Assembly: GCA_028701165.1 (NCBI GenBank)
Contig: JAQVRG010000102.1
Coordinates: 1 to 6,003, forward strand
DNA from: Eubacteriales bacterium
GTDB taxonomy: Bacteria > Bacillota > Clostridia > Christensenellales > CAG-138
Reading direction: 5' to 3'
Length of the DNA: 6,003 nucleotides
In this document: positions 1 through 5,638 of the stretch, piece after piece
Position numbering within the stretch: the stretch's first letter is position 1
How the letters are laid out: each line of letters begins with the position of its first letter
The notes under the pieces: model-generated
What the model saw: only the letters and a program-made list of their open reading frames with translations
Database searches by the model: none
Told to the model about the DNA's origin: nothing
Translations under genes and position numbers: made by a program

Positions 1-1
1 A

Positions 2-1750
2 TTCGGCAGCGGCGCCTTTGACGCGGCATTTGAGGGCATCATACCCAATATGGAGCGCAGGTATAAGGAATCCCAGTCCGATTATTCCAAGCAGGAGCTG
101 GAAAGCTACATGACCATGGTGCCCTGTGCCGACTGCGGTGGCAAGCGCCTAAAGCGAGAGGTGCTCGCCGTTACCGTGAACGGCTTGTCCATCGCGGCGC
201 TCAGCGATCTGACGGTGGAGAAGGCCAAGGCTTTTATCGACAATTTGCAGCTTACGCCCACGGAGCAGATGATCGCCGCGCAGATTCGCAAGGAGCTTTC
301 CGCGCGCTTGCGCTTTTTAACGGACGTGGGCTTAGGCTATATCACGCTGTCCCGCGCGGCGGGGACGCTTTCGGGCGGCGAGGCGCAGCGCATACGCTTG
401 GCCACGCAGATCGGCAGCGGCCTTGTGGGCGTGCTGTATATTCTCGACGAGCCCAGCATAGGCTTACACCAGCGGGACAACGGCCTGCTGCTGAGAACGC
501 TGATGAACATGCGCGATCTTGGCAACACGCTCATCGTGGTGGAGCATGACGAAGAGACCATGCTCGCGGCGGACTATCTTGTGGATATAGGCCCCGGCGC
601 CGGCGAACACGGCGGACGGATCGTCGCGCAGGGTACGCCTAAGGAGGTCATGGCGACGCCGGATTCCATCACAGGGCAGTTCCTTTGCGGCAAACGGCGC
701 ATCGCCGTGCCGGAAAAGCGCCGTAAGCCCAAGGGATGGCTGCACATCAAGGGCGCGCGCGCCAACAACCTCAAGCACATCGACGTGGACGTTCCGCTGG
801 GTGTGTTCACCTGTGTGACGGGCGTATCCGGCAGCGGCAAATCCAGCCTTGTCAACGAGGTGCTCAAAAATACGCTTCGCCGCGATTTGAACCGGGCGAA
901 GCTTCGCATCGGCGATATCTACGACGCGCTGACGGGTATTGAGCAGTTGGACAAGGTCATCGATATCGACCAGTCCCCCATCGGGCGCACGCCGCGCAGC
1001 AACCCCGCCACTTATACGGGGCTGTTCGATTTGATTCGCGGCGTGTTCGCCATTACCCCGGACGCGAAGATGCGCGGCTACAACAACGGCCGCTTCAGCT
1101 TCAACGTCAAGGGCGGGCGGTGCGAATCCTGCAAGGGCGACGGCATCATCAAGATCGAGATGCACTTTTTGCCCGACGTCTATGTACCCTGCGAGGTTTG
1201 CAAGGGCAAACGCTATAACCGTGAAACGCTGGAGGTGCGCTATAAGGGCAAGAACATCGCCGAGGTGCTGGATATGACGGTGGAGGAGGCGCTGAGCTTC
1301 TTTAAGCCGCTGCCGCGCCTTGCCAATAAGCTGCAAACGCTTTACGACGTGGGCTTGGGCTATATACGCTTAGGCCAGCCCTCCACAACGCTTTCGGGGG
1401 GCGAGGCGCAGCGCGTGAAGCTTGCAACGGAGCTTTCGCGCAGGGATACGGGAAAGACCCTCTATGTGCTGGACGAGCCGACGACGGGGCTTCACATGGC
1501 GGACGTGGAACGGCTGATCGTTATCCTACAGCGCCTGTGCGAAACGGGAAGCAGCGTGCTTGTGATCGAGCATAATTTGGACGTGATCAAAACGGCGGAT
1601 TATATCATAGACTTAGGCCCCGAGGGCGGCGACCACGGCGGCGAGGTGATCGCCGTGGGTACGCCGGAACAGGTGGCGAAGGCGAAGGGGAGCTATACGG
1701 GGCTTTATATCAAAAAAGCGCTGGAAAAGGCGCGCGGGGAGGAAGCATGA
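2..1750 (+). CDS. uvrA: UvrABC excinuclease ATPase subunit UvrA, C-terminal ~582 residues (5' end outside window)
   Basis: UvrA is the damage-recognition ATPase of nucleotide excision repair; as a dimer it loads UvrB onto distorted DNA in the cytoplasm. The frame is open from base 2, and the residues before the first ATG (FGSGAFDAAFEG) still match the family, so the gene enters from the left and the ATG at 50 is internal. In order the sequence shows the first ABC signature LSGGEAQR (368-391) with Walker B and LDEPSIGLH (431-469). The second Walker A, GVSGSGKSS, follows at 821-847. A zinc module has cysteine pairs at 1121-1132 and 1190-1201 separated by 19 residues. The second signature is at 1391-1414 and the second Walker B, LYVLDEPTTGLH, at 1460-1495. 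UvrA is usually about 940 residues, so roughly the first 360, including the first Walker A, are missing. All visible motifs are intact. The TGA stop overlaps the next start codon. Confidence 0.97.
   Translation, partial: FGSGAFDAAFEGIIPNMERRYKESQSDYSKQELESYMTMVPCADCGGKRLKREVLAVTVNGLSIAALSDLTVEKAKAFIDNLQLTPTEQMIAAQIRKELSARLRFLTDVGLGYITLSRAAGTLSGGEAQRIRLATQIGSGLVGVLYILDEPSIGLHQRDNGLLLRTLMNMRDLGNTLIVVEHDEETMLAADYLVDIGPGAGEHGGRIVAQGTPKEVMATPDSITGQFLCGKRRIAVPEKRRKPKGWLHIKGARANNLKHIDVDVPLGVFTCVTGVSGSGKSSLVNEVLKNTLRRDLNRAKLRIGDIYDALTGIEQLDKVIDIDQSPIGRTPRSNPATYTGLFDLIRGVFAITPDAKMRGYNNGRFSFNVKGGRCESCKGDGIIKIEMHFLPDVYVPCEVCKGKRYNRETLEVRYKGKNIAEVLDMTVEEALSFFKPLPRLANKLQTLYDVGLGYIRLGQPSTTLSGGEAQRVKLATELSRRDTGKTLYVLDEPTTGLHMADVERLIVILQRLCETGSSVLVIEHNLDVIKTADYIIDLGPEGGDHGGEVIAVGTPEQVAKAKGSYTGLYIKKALEKARGEEA
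1736..1749 (+). promoter_or_regulatory. Ribosome binding site and ATGA overlap coupling uvrA to the nitroreductase
   Basis: GGGGAGGAA lies at 1736-1744, just before the ATG at 1747, inside the last uvrA codons. The ATGA overlap (1747-1750) lets ribosomes ending uvrA restart on the nitroreductase. The site fixes the start choice over the second in-frame ATG at 1759. Confidence 0.8.
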
Positions 1751-2478
1751 GCTATACGATGGAGCGGTGGTATTCTGCGACGGGACAGCGCTTTTCCATG
1801 CGGAAATTCGGCGGCGCGCCGGAGGAAGCGGATATGCGCGCGCTGGAAGAGACGGCAAGGATGCTTTCCGGCGACGGCGTGCGCCTTTCGTTAGGCGAGG
1901 ACGCGCGCGTGTTTAAATCCATTTTTTTAGGCGGCGGCAAGGTCAAGGGGACGCCCTGCTTTGCGGCCCTCATTTACAAGGGCGATGCGATGCTTCGCTG
2001 CGGTTATATCGGCGAAAGCTTTATTTTGGAGTGTACCGCGCTGGGGCTTGGCTCCTGCTGGCTTGGCGCGTCCTATAAAAAGAGCGCGGCGGCCGAGCAT
2101 ATCAAACTTGCTAAGGACGAGCGGATCGCCGCGGTGATCGCGTTTGGAAAGCCGGGGGAAGCGTACGTGGGAAGGCCGCGAAAAACCCTCGCGGCGCTGA
2201 CGGGACTTTCGCAGGCGGCATTGATCGAGCTGCCCGAATGGCAGCAGTTGGCGCTTTCCTGCGCGCGCCTTGCGCCCTCCGCGGTCAACGGACAACCGTG
2301 GGAATTCCGCGTCGAGGATAACCGTATCAGCGTGGTCAGAACCAGCGGCAATTTCGGGTTTGGCAAGCTGGATCAGGGCATTGCCATGCTGCATGTGGAG
2401 CTGGGCGCCGCGCACAGCGGCATGTCCGGCAGCTGGGCGATCACGGAGGATGCGGCGGTCTTTACGCCGCAGGCGTAA
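1747..2478 (+). CDS. Putative TM nitroreductase family protein (probable flavoprotein)
   Basis: This 243-residue protein resembles the TM1586-type putative nitroreductases, in which two half-domains in one chain form what is normally a dimeric FMN fold. Residues 15-21 (RFSMRKF) match the basic FMN-phosphate-binding start of nitroreductases. Residues 98-107 (ALGLGSCWLG) match the conserved glycine-rich core segment. Residues 173-187 (ARLAPSAVNGQPWEF) repeat the N-terminal nitroreductase pattern in the second half. No signal peptide or membrane segment is seen, so it should be cytoplasmic. The start at 1747 overlaps the uvrA stop (ATGA) and follows a strong GGAGGAA at 1738-1744. This implies co-transcription and translational coupling with uvrA. 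The physiological substrate is unknown; nothing in the sequence shows whether it reduces nitro compounds or another acceptor, and a role in repair is only suggested by position. The stop codon lies inside a hairpin. Confidence 0.85.
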   Translation: MSYTMERWYSATGQRFSMRKFGGAPEEADMRALEETARMLSGDGVRLSLGEDARVFKSIFLGGGKVKGTPCFAALIYKGDAMLRCGYIGESFILECTALGLGSCWLGASYKKSAAAEHIKLAKDERIAAVIAFGKPGEAYVGRPRKTLAALTGLSQAALIELPEWQQLALSCARLAPSAVNGQPWEFRVEDNRISVVRTSGNFGFGKLDQGIAMLHVELGAAHSGMSGSWAITEDAAVFTPQA

Positions 2479-2507
2479 AACGGCGCACGGTTAGCCGTTT
2501 ATTTAAC
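2461..2507 (+). terminator. Two abutting hairpins with a short U-rich tail; probable terminator of the uvrA operon
   Basis: The first hairpin is a perfect 8-bp stem, TTTACGCC (2461-2468) with GGCGTAAA (2472-2479), closed by a three-base loop and containing the nitroreductase stop codon. The second is a 7-bp stem, AAACGGC (2478-2484) with GCCGTTT (2494-2500), followed by ATTTAAC. The hairpins share bases 2478-2479, so at most one can be complete at its base. The U-tract is short and interrupted, so termination may be leaky. The first hairpin could instead protect the 3' end of the message. Confidence 0.55.
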
Positions 2508-2515
2508 GATAAGCC

Positions 2516-2545
2516 TTGCCCGTTGCGGCTTCCATACGGTATAAT
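2516..2545 (+). promoter_or_regulatory. Sigma-A-type promoter for rex
   Basis: TTGCCC (2516-2521) and a perfect TATAAT (2540-2545) are separated by 18 bp. Transcription would begin near 2552, giving a leader of about 35 nt before the rex start. An AAGCC/GGCTT inverted repeat (2511-2515 and 2527-2531) brackets the -35 box. I see no good match to a Rex operator here. Confidence 0.7.
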
Positions 2546-2587
2546 CTCCATGTATAGCTTTTTATTCGCCACAGATCGGAGGAAAAC

Positions 2588-3211
2588 ATGCGGCAGAAAC
2601 GCGTTTCGGAGGCGGTGATCCGCCGCTTGCCGAAGTATTACAGAAATCTACTGAGCCTGCAGGCGGGGGGCGCGGAGCGGATATCCTCAAGCGAGCTGGC
2701 CGCGCGCATGCGCCTTAATCCTTCGCAGGTGCGGCAGGACTTTAACTGCTTCGGCGGCTTTGGCCAACAGGGGTATGGCTACAATGTCAAGACCCTGCTC
2801 GAGCAGATACGCAAGATACTCACAAACGACTGCAAGCGCAGCGCCATCGTGATCGGCGCGGGTCATATCGGGCAGGCGCTGGCCTTTTTTGAGGGCTTTG
2901 AAAGGGACGGCGTAAGCGTGCGCGCGCTGTTTGATATCGACGAGCGGCTTGTGGGCACGAGCATCAACGGCAGGCCCGTCCTGCATGTGGATATGCTGGA
3001 GACGTACATCAAGGATAACGATATCGATATAGGCATCATCGCCGCAAGGCGCAGCGTCGCGCAAACGATGACGGATCGTATGGCGGCGGCGGGCATTAAG
3101 GGCGTATGGAACTTCGCGCCCGAGGACGTGGTTTCCGAAGTGCCCGTAGAGAGCGTGAATCTAAGCGACAGCCTGCTTTGCCTGCTGTTTCATATGAAGG
3201 ACGAGGAATAG
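2588..3211 (+). CDS. rex: Redox-sensing transcriptional repressor Rex
   Basis: Rex is a dimeric DNA-binding protein that senses the NADH/NAD+ ratio. It represses fermentation and respiration genes when NADH is low and releases DNA when NADH binds. At 207 residues it has the usual family length. Residues 12-65 form the winged-helix domain, with SSSELAARMRLNPSQVRQDF (33-52) and the wing segment CFGGFGQQGYGYNV (54-67) typical of clostridial Rex. Residues 88-98 contain the Rossmann dinucleotide loop GAGHIGQAL, followed by the acidic strand end FDID (115-118). The C-terminal helix VNLSDSLLCLLFHMK (190-204) matches the segment that swaps between subunits and contacts the partner. The start at 2588 is supported by GGAGG at 2578-2582. 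It has its own promoter and terminator, so it appears monocistronic. Its targets cannot be read from this window. Confidence 0.96.
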   Translation: MRQKRVSEAVIRRLPKYYRNLLSLQAGGAERISSSELAARMRLNPSQVRQDFNCFGGFGQQGYGYNVKTLLEQIRKILTNDCKRSAIVIGAGHIGQALAFFEGFERDGVSVRALFDIDERLVGTSINGRPVLHVDMLETYIKDNDIDIGIIAARRSVAQTMTDRMAAAGIKGVWNFAPEDVVSEVPVESVNLSDSLLCLLFHMKDEE

Positions 3212-3231
3212 GGCGCACATCGCGTTTTTTG

Positions 3232-3254
3232 AAGCCGGTTTTGCCGGCTTTTTT
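3232..3254 (+). terminator. Rho-independent terminator of rex
   Basis: AAGCCGG (3232-3238) pairs perfectly with CCGGCTT (3244-3250) around a TTTTG loop, followed by a T-run (3249-3254) and further T-rich sequence. It starts about 20 bases after the rex stop. Confidence 0.92.
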
Positions 3255-3268
3255 CTTTATTCTTTTAC

Positions 3269-3297
3269 TTGCACATTGCGGAATCGTGTAATAAAAT
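3269..3297 (+). promoter_or_regulatory. Probable sigma-A-type promoter for the mgtE leader
   Basis: TTGCAC (3269-3274) and TAAAAT (3292-3297) are 17 bp apart. The -10 box is one base off consensus; the -35 box is weak beyond TTG. It lies just downstream of the rex terminator. Transcription from about 3304 would give a leader of about 130 nt before mgtE, much longer than translation alone needs. Confidence 0.6.
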
Positions 3298-3336
3298 AGT
3301 ACAGAAAGTATAGAAAACGAAAGGAGAACGTATCCT

Positions 3337-3408
3337 ATGGATGCCGGGCCATATCCCAGTACGAACGAATATAAGACAATAAAGATATGGGCGGCTCATA
3401 GCGTATGA
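3337..3408 (+). CDS. Candidate 23-codon leader peptide upstream of mgtE
   Basis: An ATG at 3337 opens a 23-codon frame ending at TGA (3406-3408), 26 bases before the mgtE start. AAAGGAG (3320-3326) sits 10 bases upstream, a better Shine-Dalgarno than that of mgtE itself. The predicted peptide begins Met-Asp-Ala-Gly-Pro-Tyr-Pro, continues Ser-Thr-Asn-Glu-Tyr, and has a basic/hydrophobic second half (KTIKIWAAHSV). It has no signal peptide or membrane segment and I recognise no family. The Pro codons are at 3349 and 3355. The frame overlaps two alternative hairpins that govern access to the mgtE start, so its translation probably matters more than its product. An early acidic residue with nearby prolines recalls enterobacterial MgtL logic, where such nascent chains falter when Mg2+ is low; that comparison is inference. 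The short length means chance occurrence is possible. Confidence 0.5.
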   Translation: MDAGPYPSTNEYKTIKIWAAHSV

Positions 3409-3437
3409 TGTGCTGCCCGTAGAAAGGGCAGTGTATG
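3343..3437 (+). promoter_or_regulatory. Candidate three-way RNA switch controlling mgtE translation
   Basis: Three helices compete. Helix A pairs 3343-3346 and 3349-3355 (GCCG, CCATATC) with 3384-3390 and 3392-3395 (GATATGG, CGGC), 11 bp with a small internal loop. Helix B pairs 3386-3395 (TATGGGCGGC) with 3412-3421 (GCTGCCCGTA), 10 bp with two G-U pairs, and is extended by an inner TCATA/TATGA stem (3396-3400 with 3404-3408). Helix C pairs 3408-3418 with 3426-3436, 11 bp including three G-U pairs, with a perfect CTGCCC/GGGCAG core. C covers the GGG of the mgtE Shine-Dalgarno and the first two bases of its ATG. A and B exclude each other, as do B and C. Thus A plus C should mean off, and B should mean on. 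A ribosome slowed on leader codons 5-8 would melt A and favour B. Pairings are read directly; the switch is inference. Confidence 0.5.
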
Positions 3438-4778
3438 ATCGATACCGTTCTCGCACTTCTGAAGGAAAAGAAGTACGCGCAGGTCAAACAAACGGTTCTG
3501 GAAATGCACGAAGTGGATGTTGCCGAGATCTTCGAGGAGATCAGCGATACGGAAACCATGCTTCGTCTTTTTCGCTTGCTTCCAAAGGAAACGGCGGCCG
3601 AGACCTTCTCTTATATGGAGGCGGATGTGCAGCAGCGCATCATCGAGGCCATCACCGATAAGGAGCTGCGCTATATCCTAGACGATATGTACCTTGACGA
3701 TTATGTGGACATGATCGAGGAAATGCCCGCAAACGTTGTCAAGCGCGTTATGAACAACTCCAGCCGGGAAAACCGAAGTCTTATCAACCAGTATCTTAAA
3801 TATCCCGAGCGTTCCGCGGGCGGCTTGATGACCAACGAGTACGTCTATTTTAAGCGTACGCTTACGGTGACGCAGGCCTTTGACGTGATCCGTAACACGG
3901 GCTTGGACAAGGAGACGGTGTATACCTGCTATGTCATCGACGCGCAGCGGCATTTGGAGGGTACGGTATCCGTGCTGGAGCTGCTGCTTGCAGAGCCTGA
4001 CGCCCGCATTGAGGATTTGATGGAGGAGAACCCCATCTATGTCCAAACGCTGGAGGATCAGGAGGAGGTCGCCAAGATGTTCTCCCGGTACGATATGATC
4101 GCCATGCCCGTTGTGGACAACGAAAAGCGCTTGGTGGGCATCATCACCATCGACGACGCGATCGACGTTTTGCAGGAGGAGAACACGGAGGACTTCGAAA
4201 GGATGGCCGGTATTACCGCCAGCGGCGACGAGAGCTATCTGAAAACGCCCGCGTGGAAGCTTGCGAAAAACCGTATCGTGTGGCTGATCATACTGATGCT
4301 TTCCGCCATGGTGACGGGCGCGCTGCTGGAGCATTACGAGGCGGCGATCGCAACCGTGCCGCTGCTCGTTTCGTTTATTCCGATGCTGATGGATACCGGC
4401 GGCAACTGCGGAAGCCAAGCGTCCACCACCATCATCCGCGGCATGGCGCTCGACGAGATCGAGGCGAAGGATTTTCTCAAGGTCTGGTTTAAGGAGATCC
4501 GCGTGGCGATGATCTGCGCTGTGGTGCTCTCCGCCGTCAACTTTGTGCGCATATGGCTGCAATACGGCGACGTAGGCGTGGCGACGGTGGTCAGCCTTAC
4601 TTTGATCGCCACGATCTGCATTGCAAAATCCCTCGGCTGCGTGCTGCCCATGCTCGCAAAAAAGCTGCGGCTCGATCCGGCGATCGTAGCGTCGCCCATG
4701 ATCACGACCATTACGGACGCCTGCTCGATACTCGCTTTCTTCGGCATCGCGGTGCGTCTGCTTTCGGACAGGCTATAG
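3435..4778 (+). CDS. mgtE: Magnesium transporter MgtE
   Basis: MgtE is a homodimeric inner-membrane Mg2+ channel/transporter gated by intracellular Mg2+ through its cytoplasmic domains. The 447-residue length is normal. Residues 1-120 are the helical N domain. Residues about 124-190 and 192-250 are tandem CBS domains, the first beginning near YPERSAGGLMTNEYV and the second near LMEENPIYVQT. A connecting plug helix follows at about 250-275. Five membrane segments lie near 281-300, 305-325, 355-378, 383-405 and 425-445. The signature PMLMDTGGNCGSQAS (316-330) and RLDPAIVASP (412-421) are intact; the latter contains the Asp that lines the Mg2+ pore in characterised MgtE. The ATG at 3435 has only a modest AAAGGG (3423-3428) upstream, and that site can be folded into a hairpin, suggesting translational control through the leader. 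It is a single-gene unit with its own terminator. Confidence 0.96.
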   Translation: MIDTVLALLKEKKYAQVKQTVLEMHEVDVAEIFEEISDTETMLRLFRLLPKETAAETFSYMEADVQQRIIEAITDKELRYILDDMYLDDYVDMIEEMPANVVKRVMNNSSRENRSLINQYLKYPERSAGGLMTNEYVYFKRTLTVTQAFDVIRNTGLDKETVYTCYVIDAQRHLEGTVSVLELLLAEPDARIEDLMEENPIYVQTLEDQEEVAKMFSRYDMIAMPVVDNEKRLVGIITIDDAIDVLQEENTEDFERMAGITASGDESYLKTPAWKLAKNRIVWLIILMLSAMVTGALLEHYEAAIATVPLLVSFIPMLMDTGGNCGSQASTTIIRGMALDEIEAKDFLKVWFKEIRVAMICAVVLSAVNFVRIWLQYGDVGVATVVSLTLIATICIAKSLGCVLPMLAKKLRLDPAIVASPMITTITDACSILAFFGIAVRLLSDRL

Positions 4779-4789
4779 ATGCTAGCGCA

Positions 4790-4823
4790 TTCGCCCAAGG
4801 TCGTTCGGCCTTGGGCGAGTTTT
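4790..4823 (+). terminator. Rho-independent terminator of mgtE
   Basis: TCGCCCAAGG (4791-4800) pairs perfectly with CCTTGGGCGA (4809-4818), and the stem can extend into the loop by a T-G and a C-G pair. GTTTTC follows at 4819-4824. It begins 12 bases after the mgtE stop. Confidence 0.9.
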
Positions 4824-4877
4824 CAATTTACAGCTGTTCGCGTGCGCCTTGCGCATGCTCACGGTCGTTGTAAATTG
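4824..4877 (+). repeat. Imperfect 54-bp palindrome in the mgtE-maf gap
   Basis: CAATTTACA (4824-4832) pairs perfectly with TGTAAATTG (4869-4877). Inside it, an 8-bp stem pairs 4840-4847 with 4851-4858 (one G-U) around a CTT loop. The result is a long two-part hairpin directly after the mgtE terminator. No reading frame of credible length is present. The form is that of a small non-coding dispersed palindromic element, but copy number cannot be known from one window. Confidence 0.6.
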
Positions 4878-4885
4878 CAGAGAAA

Positions 4886-4978
4886 CCCTTGCGCGGCAAG
4901 ACTTTTCGAATCTGACGCGCATGTCGTCAGATTCGGTTGAAAGTCAAGGGGCGCGCCCCTTGACAATCCTAAAGGATT
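4886..4978 (+). repeat. Cluster of inverted repeats in the mgtE-maf gap
   Basis: Four structures are packed together. CTTGC/GCAAG (4888-4892 with 4896-4900) forms a small hairpin. A long stem pairs 4900-4917 with 4925-4945, including a perfect GAATCTGACG/CGTCAGATTC core and a three-base bulge. A perfect 22-bp palindrome occupies 4943-4964, centred on GGCGCGCC. AATCCT/AGGATT (4965-4970 with 4973-4978) follows. CCCTTG (4886-4891) can also pair with CAAGGG (4945-4950), so the whole block can fold as one branched structure. There is no U-tract on either strand to make these plain terminators. With the preceding palindrome, this explains almost all of the 228-base gene-free stretch. Confidence 0.6.
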
Positions 4979-5006
4979 CTTACCGATCTATGCTTTGGTT
5001 TACGGG

Positions 5007-5579
5007 CTAGCGACGCCAAGCGGGTAAAATGCCCGCTTCGGCAAGCTTTTTGTAAAACGTGGGGATGGGAAGGCCGATGACGTTAAAATAGCAGCCGTCC
5101 ACCTTCTCCACCAGCACCGCGCCGATGCCCTGCACGCCGTAGGCGCCGGCTTTGTCCATGGGCTCGCCGGAGGCGATATAATCCGCAATCTCCGCGTCGG
5201 AAAGGGCGGCGAAGGTCACGTTGGTGATCTCGTGAAACACGATCCGCTTTGTGTCCGTAAGGATGGCGACGCCTGTATACACCGCGTGCGTGCGTCCCGA
5301 AAGCAGGCGGAGTATCCGCGCGGCGTCCGCCTCGTCAGCAGGTTTACCGATGATTTTTCCATCCAGATACACGATGGTATCCGCGCCCACGACGCAGCAG
5401 CCGGGGGCGCTTTTTTTAACGGAAAGCGCCTTTCTTTGCGCCAGCGTTTCTACCATTTCGGCGGGCGGGCAGGGCGGCAGGCTTTCATCCGCATCGCTGG
5501 GGCGAAGCGTATAGGACAGTCCCATCAGATCAAACATTTCCCGGCGTCTGGGCGAGCCGGAGGCCAATATCAATTCCAT
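5007..5579 (-). CDS. maf: Maf family nucleotide pyrophosphatase, probable dTTP/UTP type
   Basis: Maf proteins are cytoplasmic nucleoside triphosphate pyrophosphatases that hydrolyse dTTP, UTP or modified nucleotides to monophosphates. In Bacillus subtilis Maf is also tied to septum formation. The 190-residue length is typical. ASGSPRRREM (6-15) is the N-terminal substrate loop. GADTIV (65-70) contains the catalytic Asp, and GKP (78-80) follows. RTHAVYTGVAI (96-106) and EPMDKAGAYGVQG (139-151) are family motifs, and the C-terminal GCYFNVIGLPI (162-172) is the conserved final segment. The DKAGAYGVQG pattern favours the YhdE-like dTTP/UTP subgroup over the 7-methyl-GTP one, though not decisively. 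The start at 5579 places SGSPRRRE at the expected position; only a modest TAGG lies upstream on the minus strand. It is divergent from the mreB-family gene, 95 bases away, rather than in the same direction as in B. subtilis. I see no clear U-tailed terminator downstream. Confidence 0.95.
   Translation of the reverse strand: MELILASGSPRRREMFDLMGLSYTLRPSDADESLPPCPPAEMVETLAQRKALSVKKSAPGCCVVGADTIVYLDGKIIGKPADEADAARILRLLSGRTHAVYTGVAILTDTKRIVFHEITNVTFAALSDAEIADYIASGEPMDKAGAYGVQGIGAVLVEKVDGCYFNVIGLPIPTFYKKLAEAGILPAWRR
5018..5038 (-). other. 7-bp inverted repeat in the last maf codons
   Basis: AAGCGGG (5018-5024) and CCCGCTT (5032-5038) form a perfect stem around a seven-base loop about 10 bases before the maf stop codon (minus strand). 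There is no T-run after it on the minus strand, so it is not a standard terminator. It may affect mRNA stability or be coincidental. Confidence 0.35.
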
Positions 5580-5580
5580 G

Positions 5581-5609
5581 GCGACAGCCTACCATATCCG
5601 CCGTATATT
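5581..5609 (+). promoter_or_regulatory. Possible promoter for the mreB-family gene
   Basis: GCGACA (5581-5586) and TATATT (5604-5609) are 17 bp apart. The -10 box matches consensus at five of six positions and the -35 box at four of six. Transcription from about 5616 would give a leader of about 59 nt. It lies directly against the maf start codon on the other strand, so the two units would share this 95-base divergent region. Confidence 0.4.
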
Positions 5610-5638
5610 TACAAGTGAATTGGGAATGCTTACCTTGA

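Noticed and set aside
118..150. Extra zinc-binding module in UvrA from the CADCGG segment
   Set aside because: A CxxC pair is present at this conserved family position, but no partner cysteine pair is visible within the window, so zinc binding here cannot be claimed.
464..1336. Long open reading frame on the minus strand inside uvrA
   Set aside because: It is fully antisense to conserved UvrA motifs, has an unfamiliar low-complexity Ala/Val/His-rich translation, and no ribosome binding site of note. It is a shadow of GC-rich coding sequence.
2491..2512. Rex operator for autoregulation upstream of rex
   Set aside because: GTTA (2490-2493) and TTTAAC (2502-2507) half-sites are visible, but the spacing is about 10 bases instead of the 6 expected within TTGTTAA-N4-TTAACAA, and flanking bases do not match.
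3106..3291. Plus-strand open frame across the rex end and terminator
   Set aside because: It starts inside rex in another frame and runs through the terminator hairpin. The hydrophobic tail comes from translating the T-run.
3304..3434. M-box (ykoK-type) Mg2+ riboswitch upstream of mgtE
   Set aside because: The position and length would suit it, and there is a CTGCCC segment, but I could not find the conserved M-box opening segment (GGUGAGGCUCC-like) or align its core helices. A covariance search would settle it.
3678..4562. Long minus-strand open frame inside mgtE
   Set aside because: It is antisense to the conserved CBS and membrane domains of MgtE and has a His-rich translation unlike any family I know. 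It is a coding shadow.
4943..4978. Intrinsic terminator for maf on the minus strand
   Set aside because: The 22-bp palindrome is strong, but no run of T follows it on the minus strand, so it does not fit the standard form.
5591..5619. Minus-strand promoter for maf (TTCACT and TATGGT, 17-bp spacing)
   Set aside because: Both boxes match only four of six positions, and the implied transcript would start about five bases before the start codon, leaving no room for the ribosome binding site.
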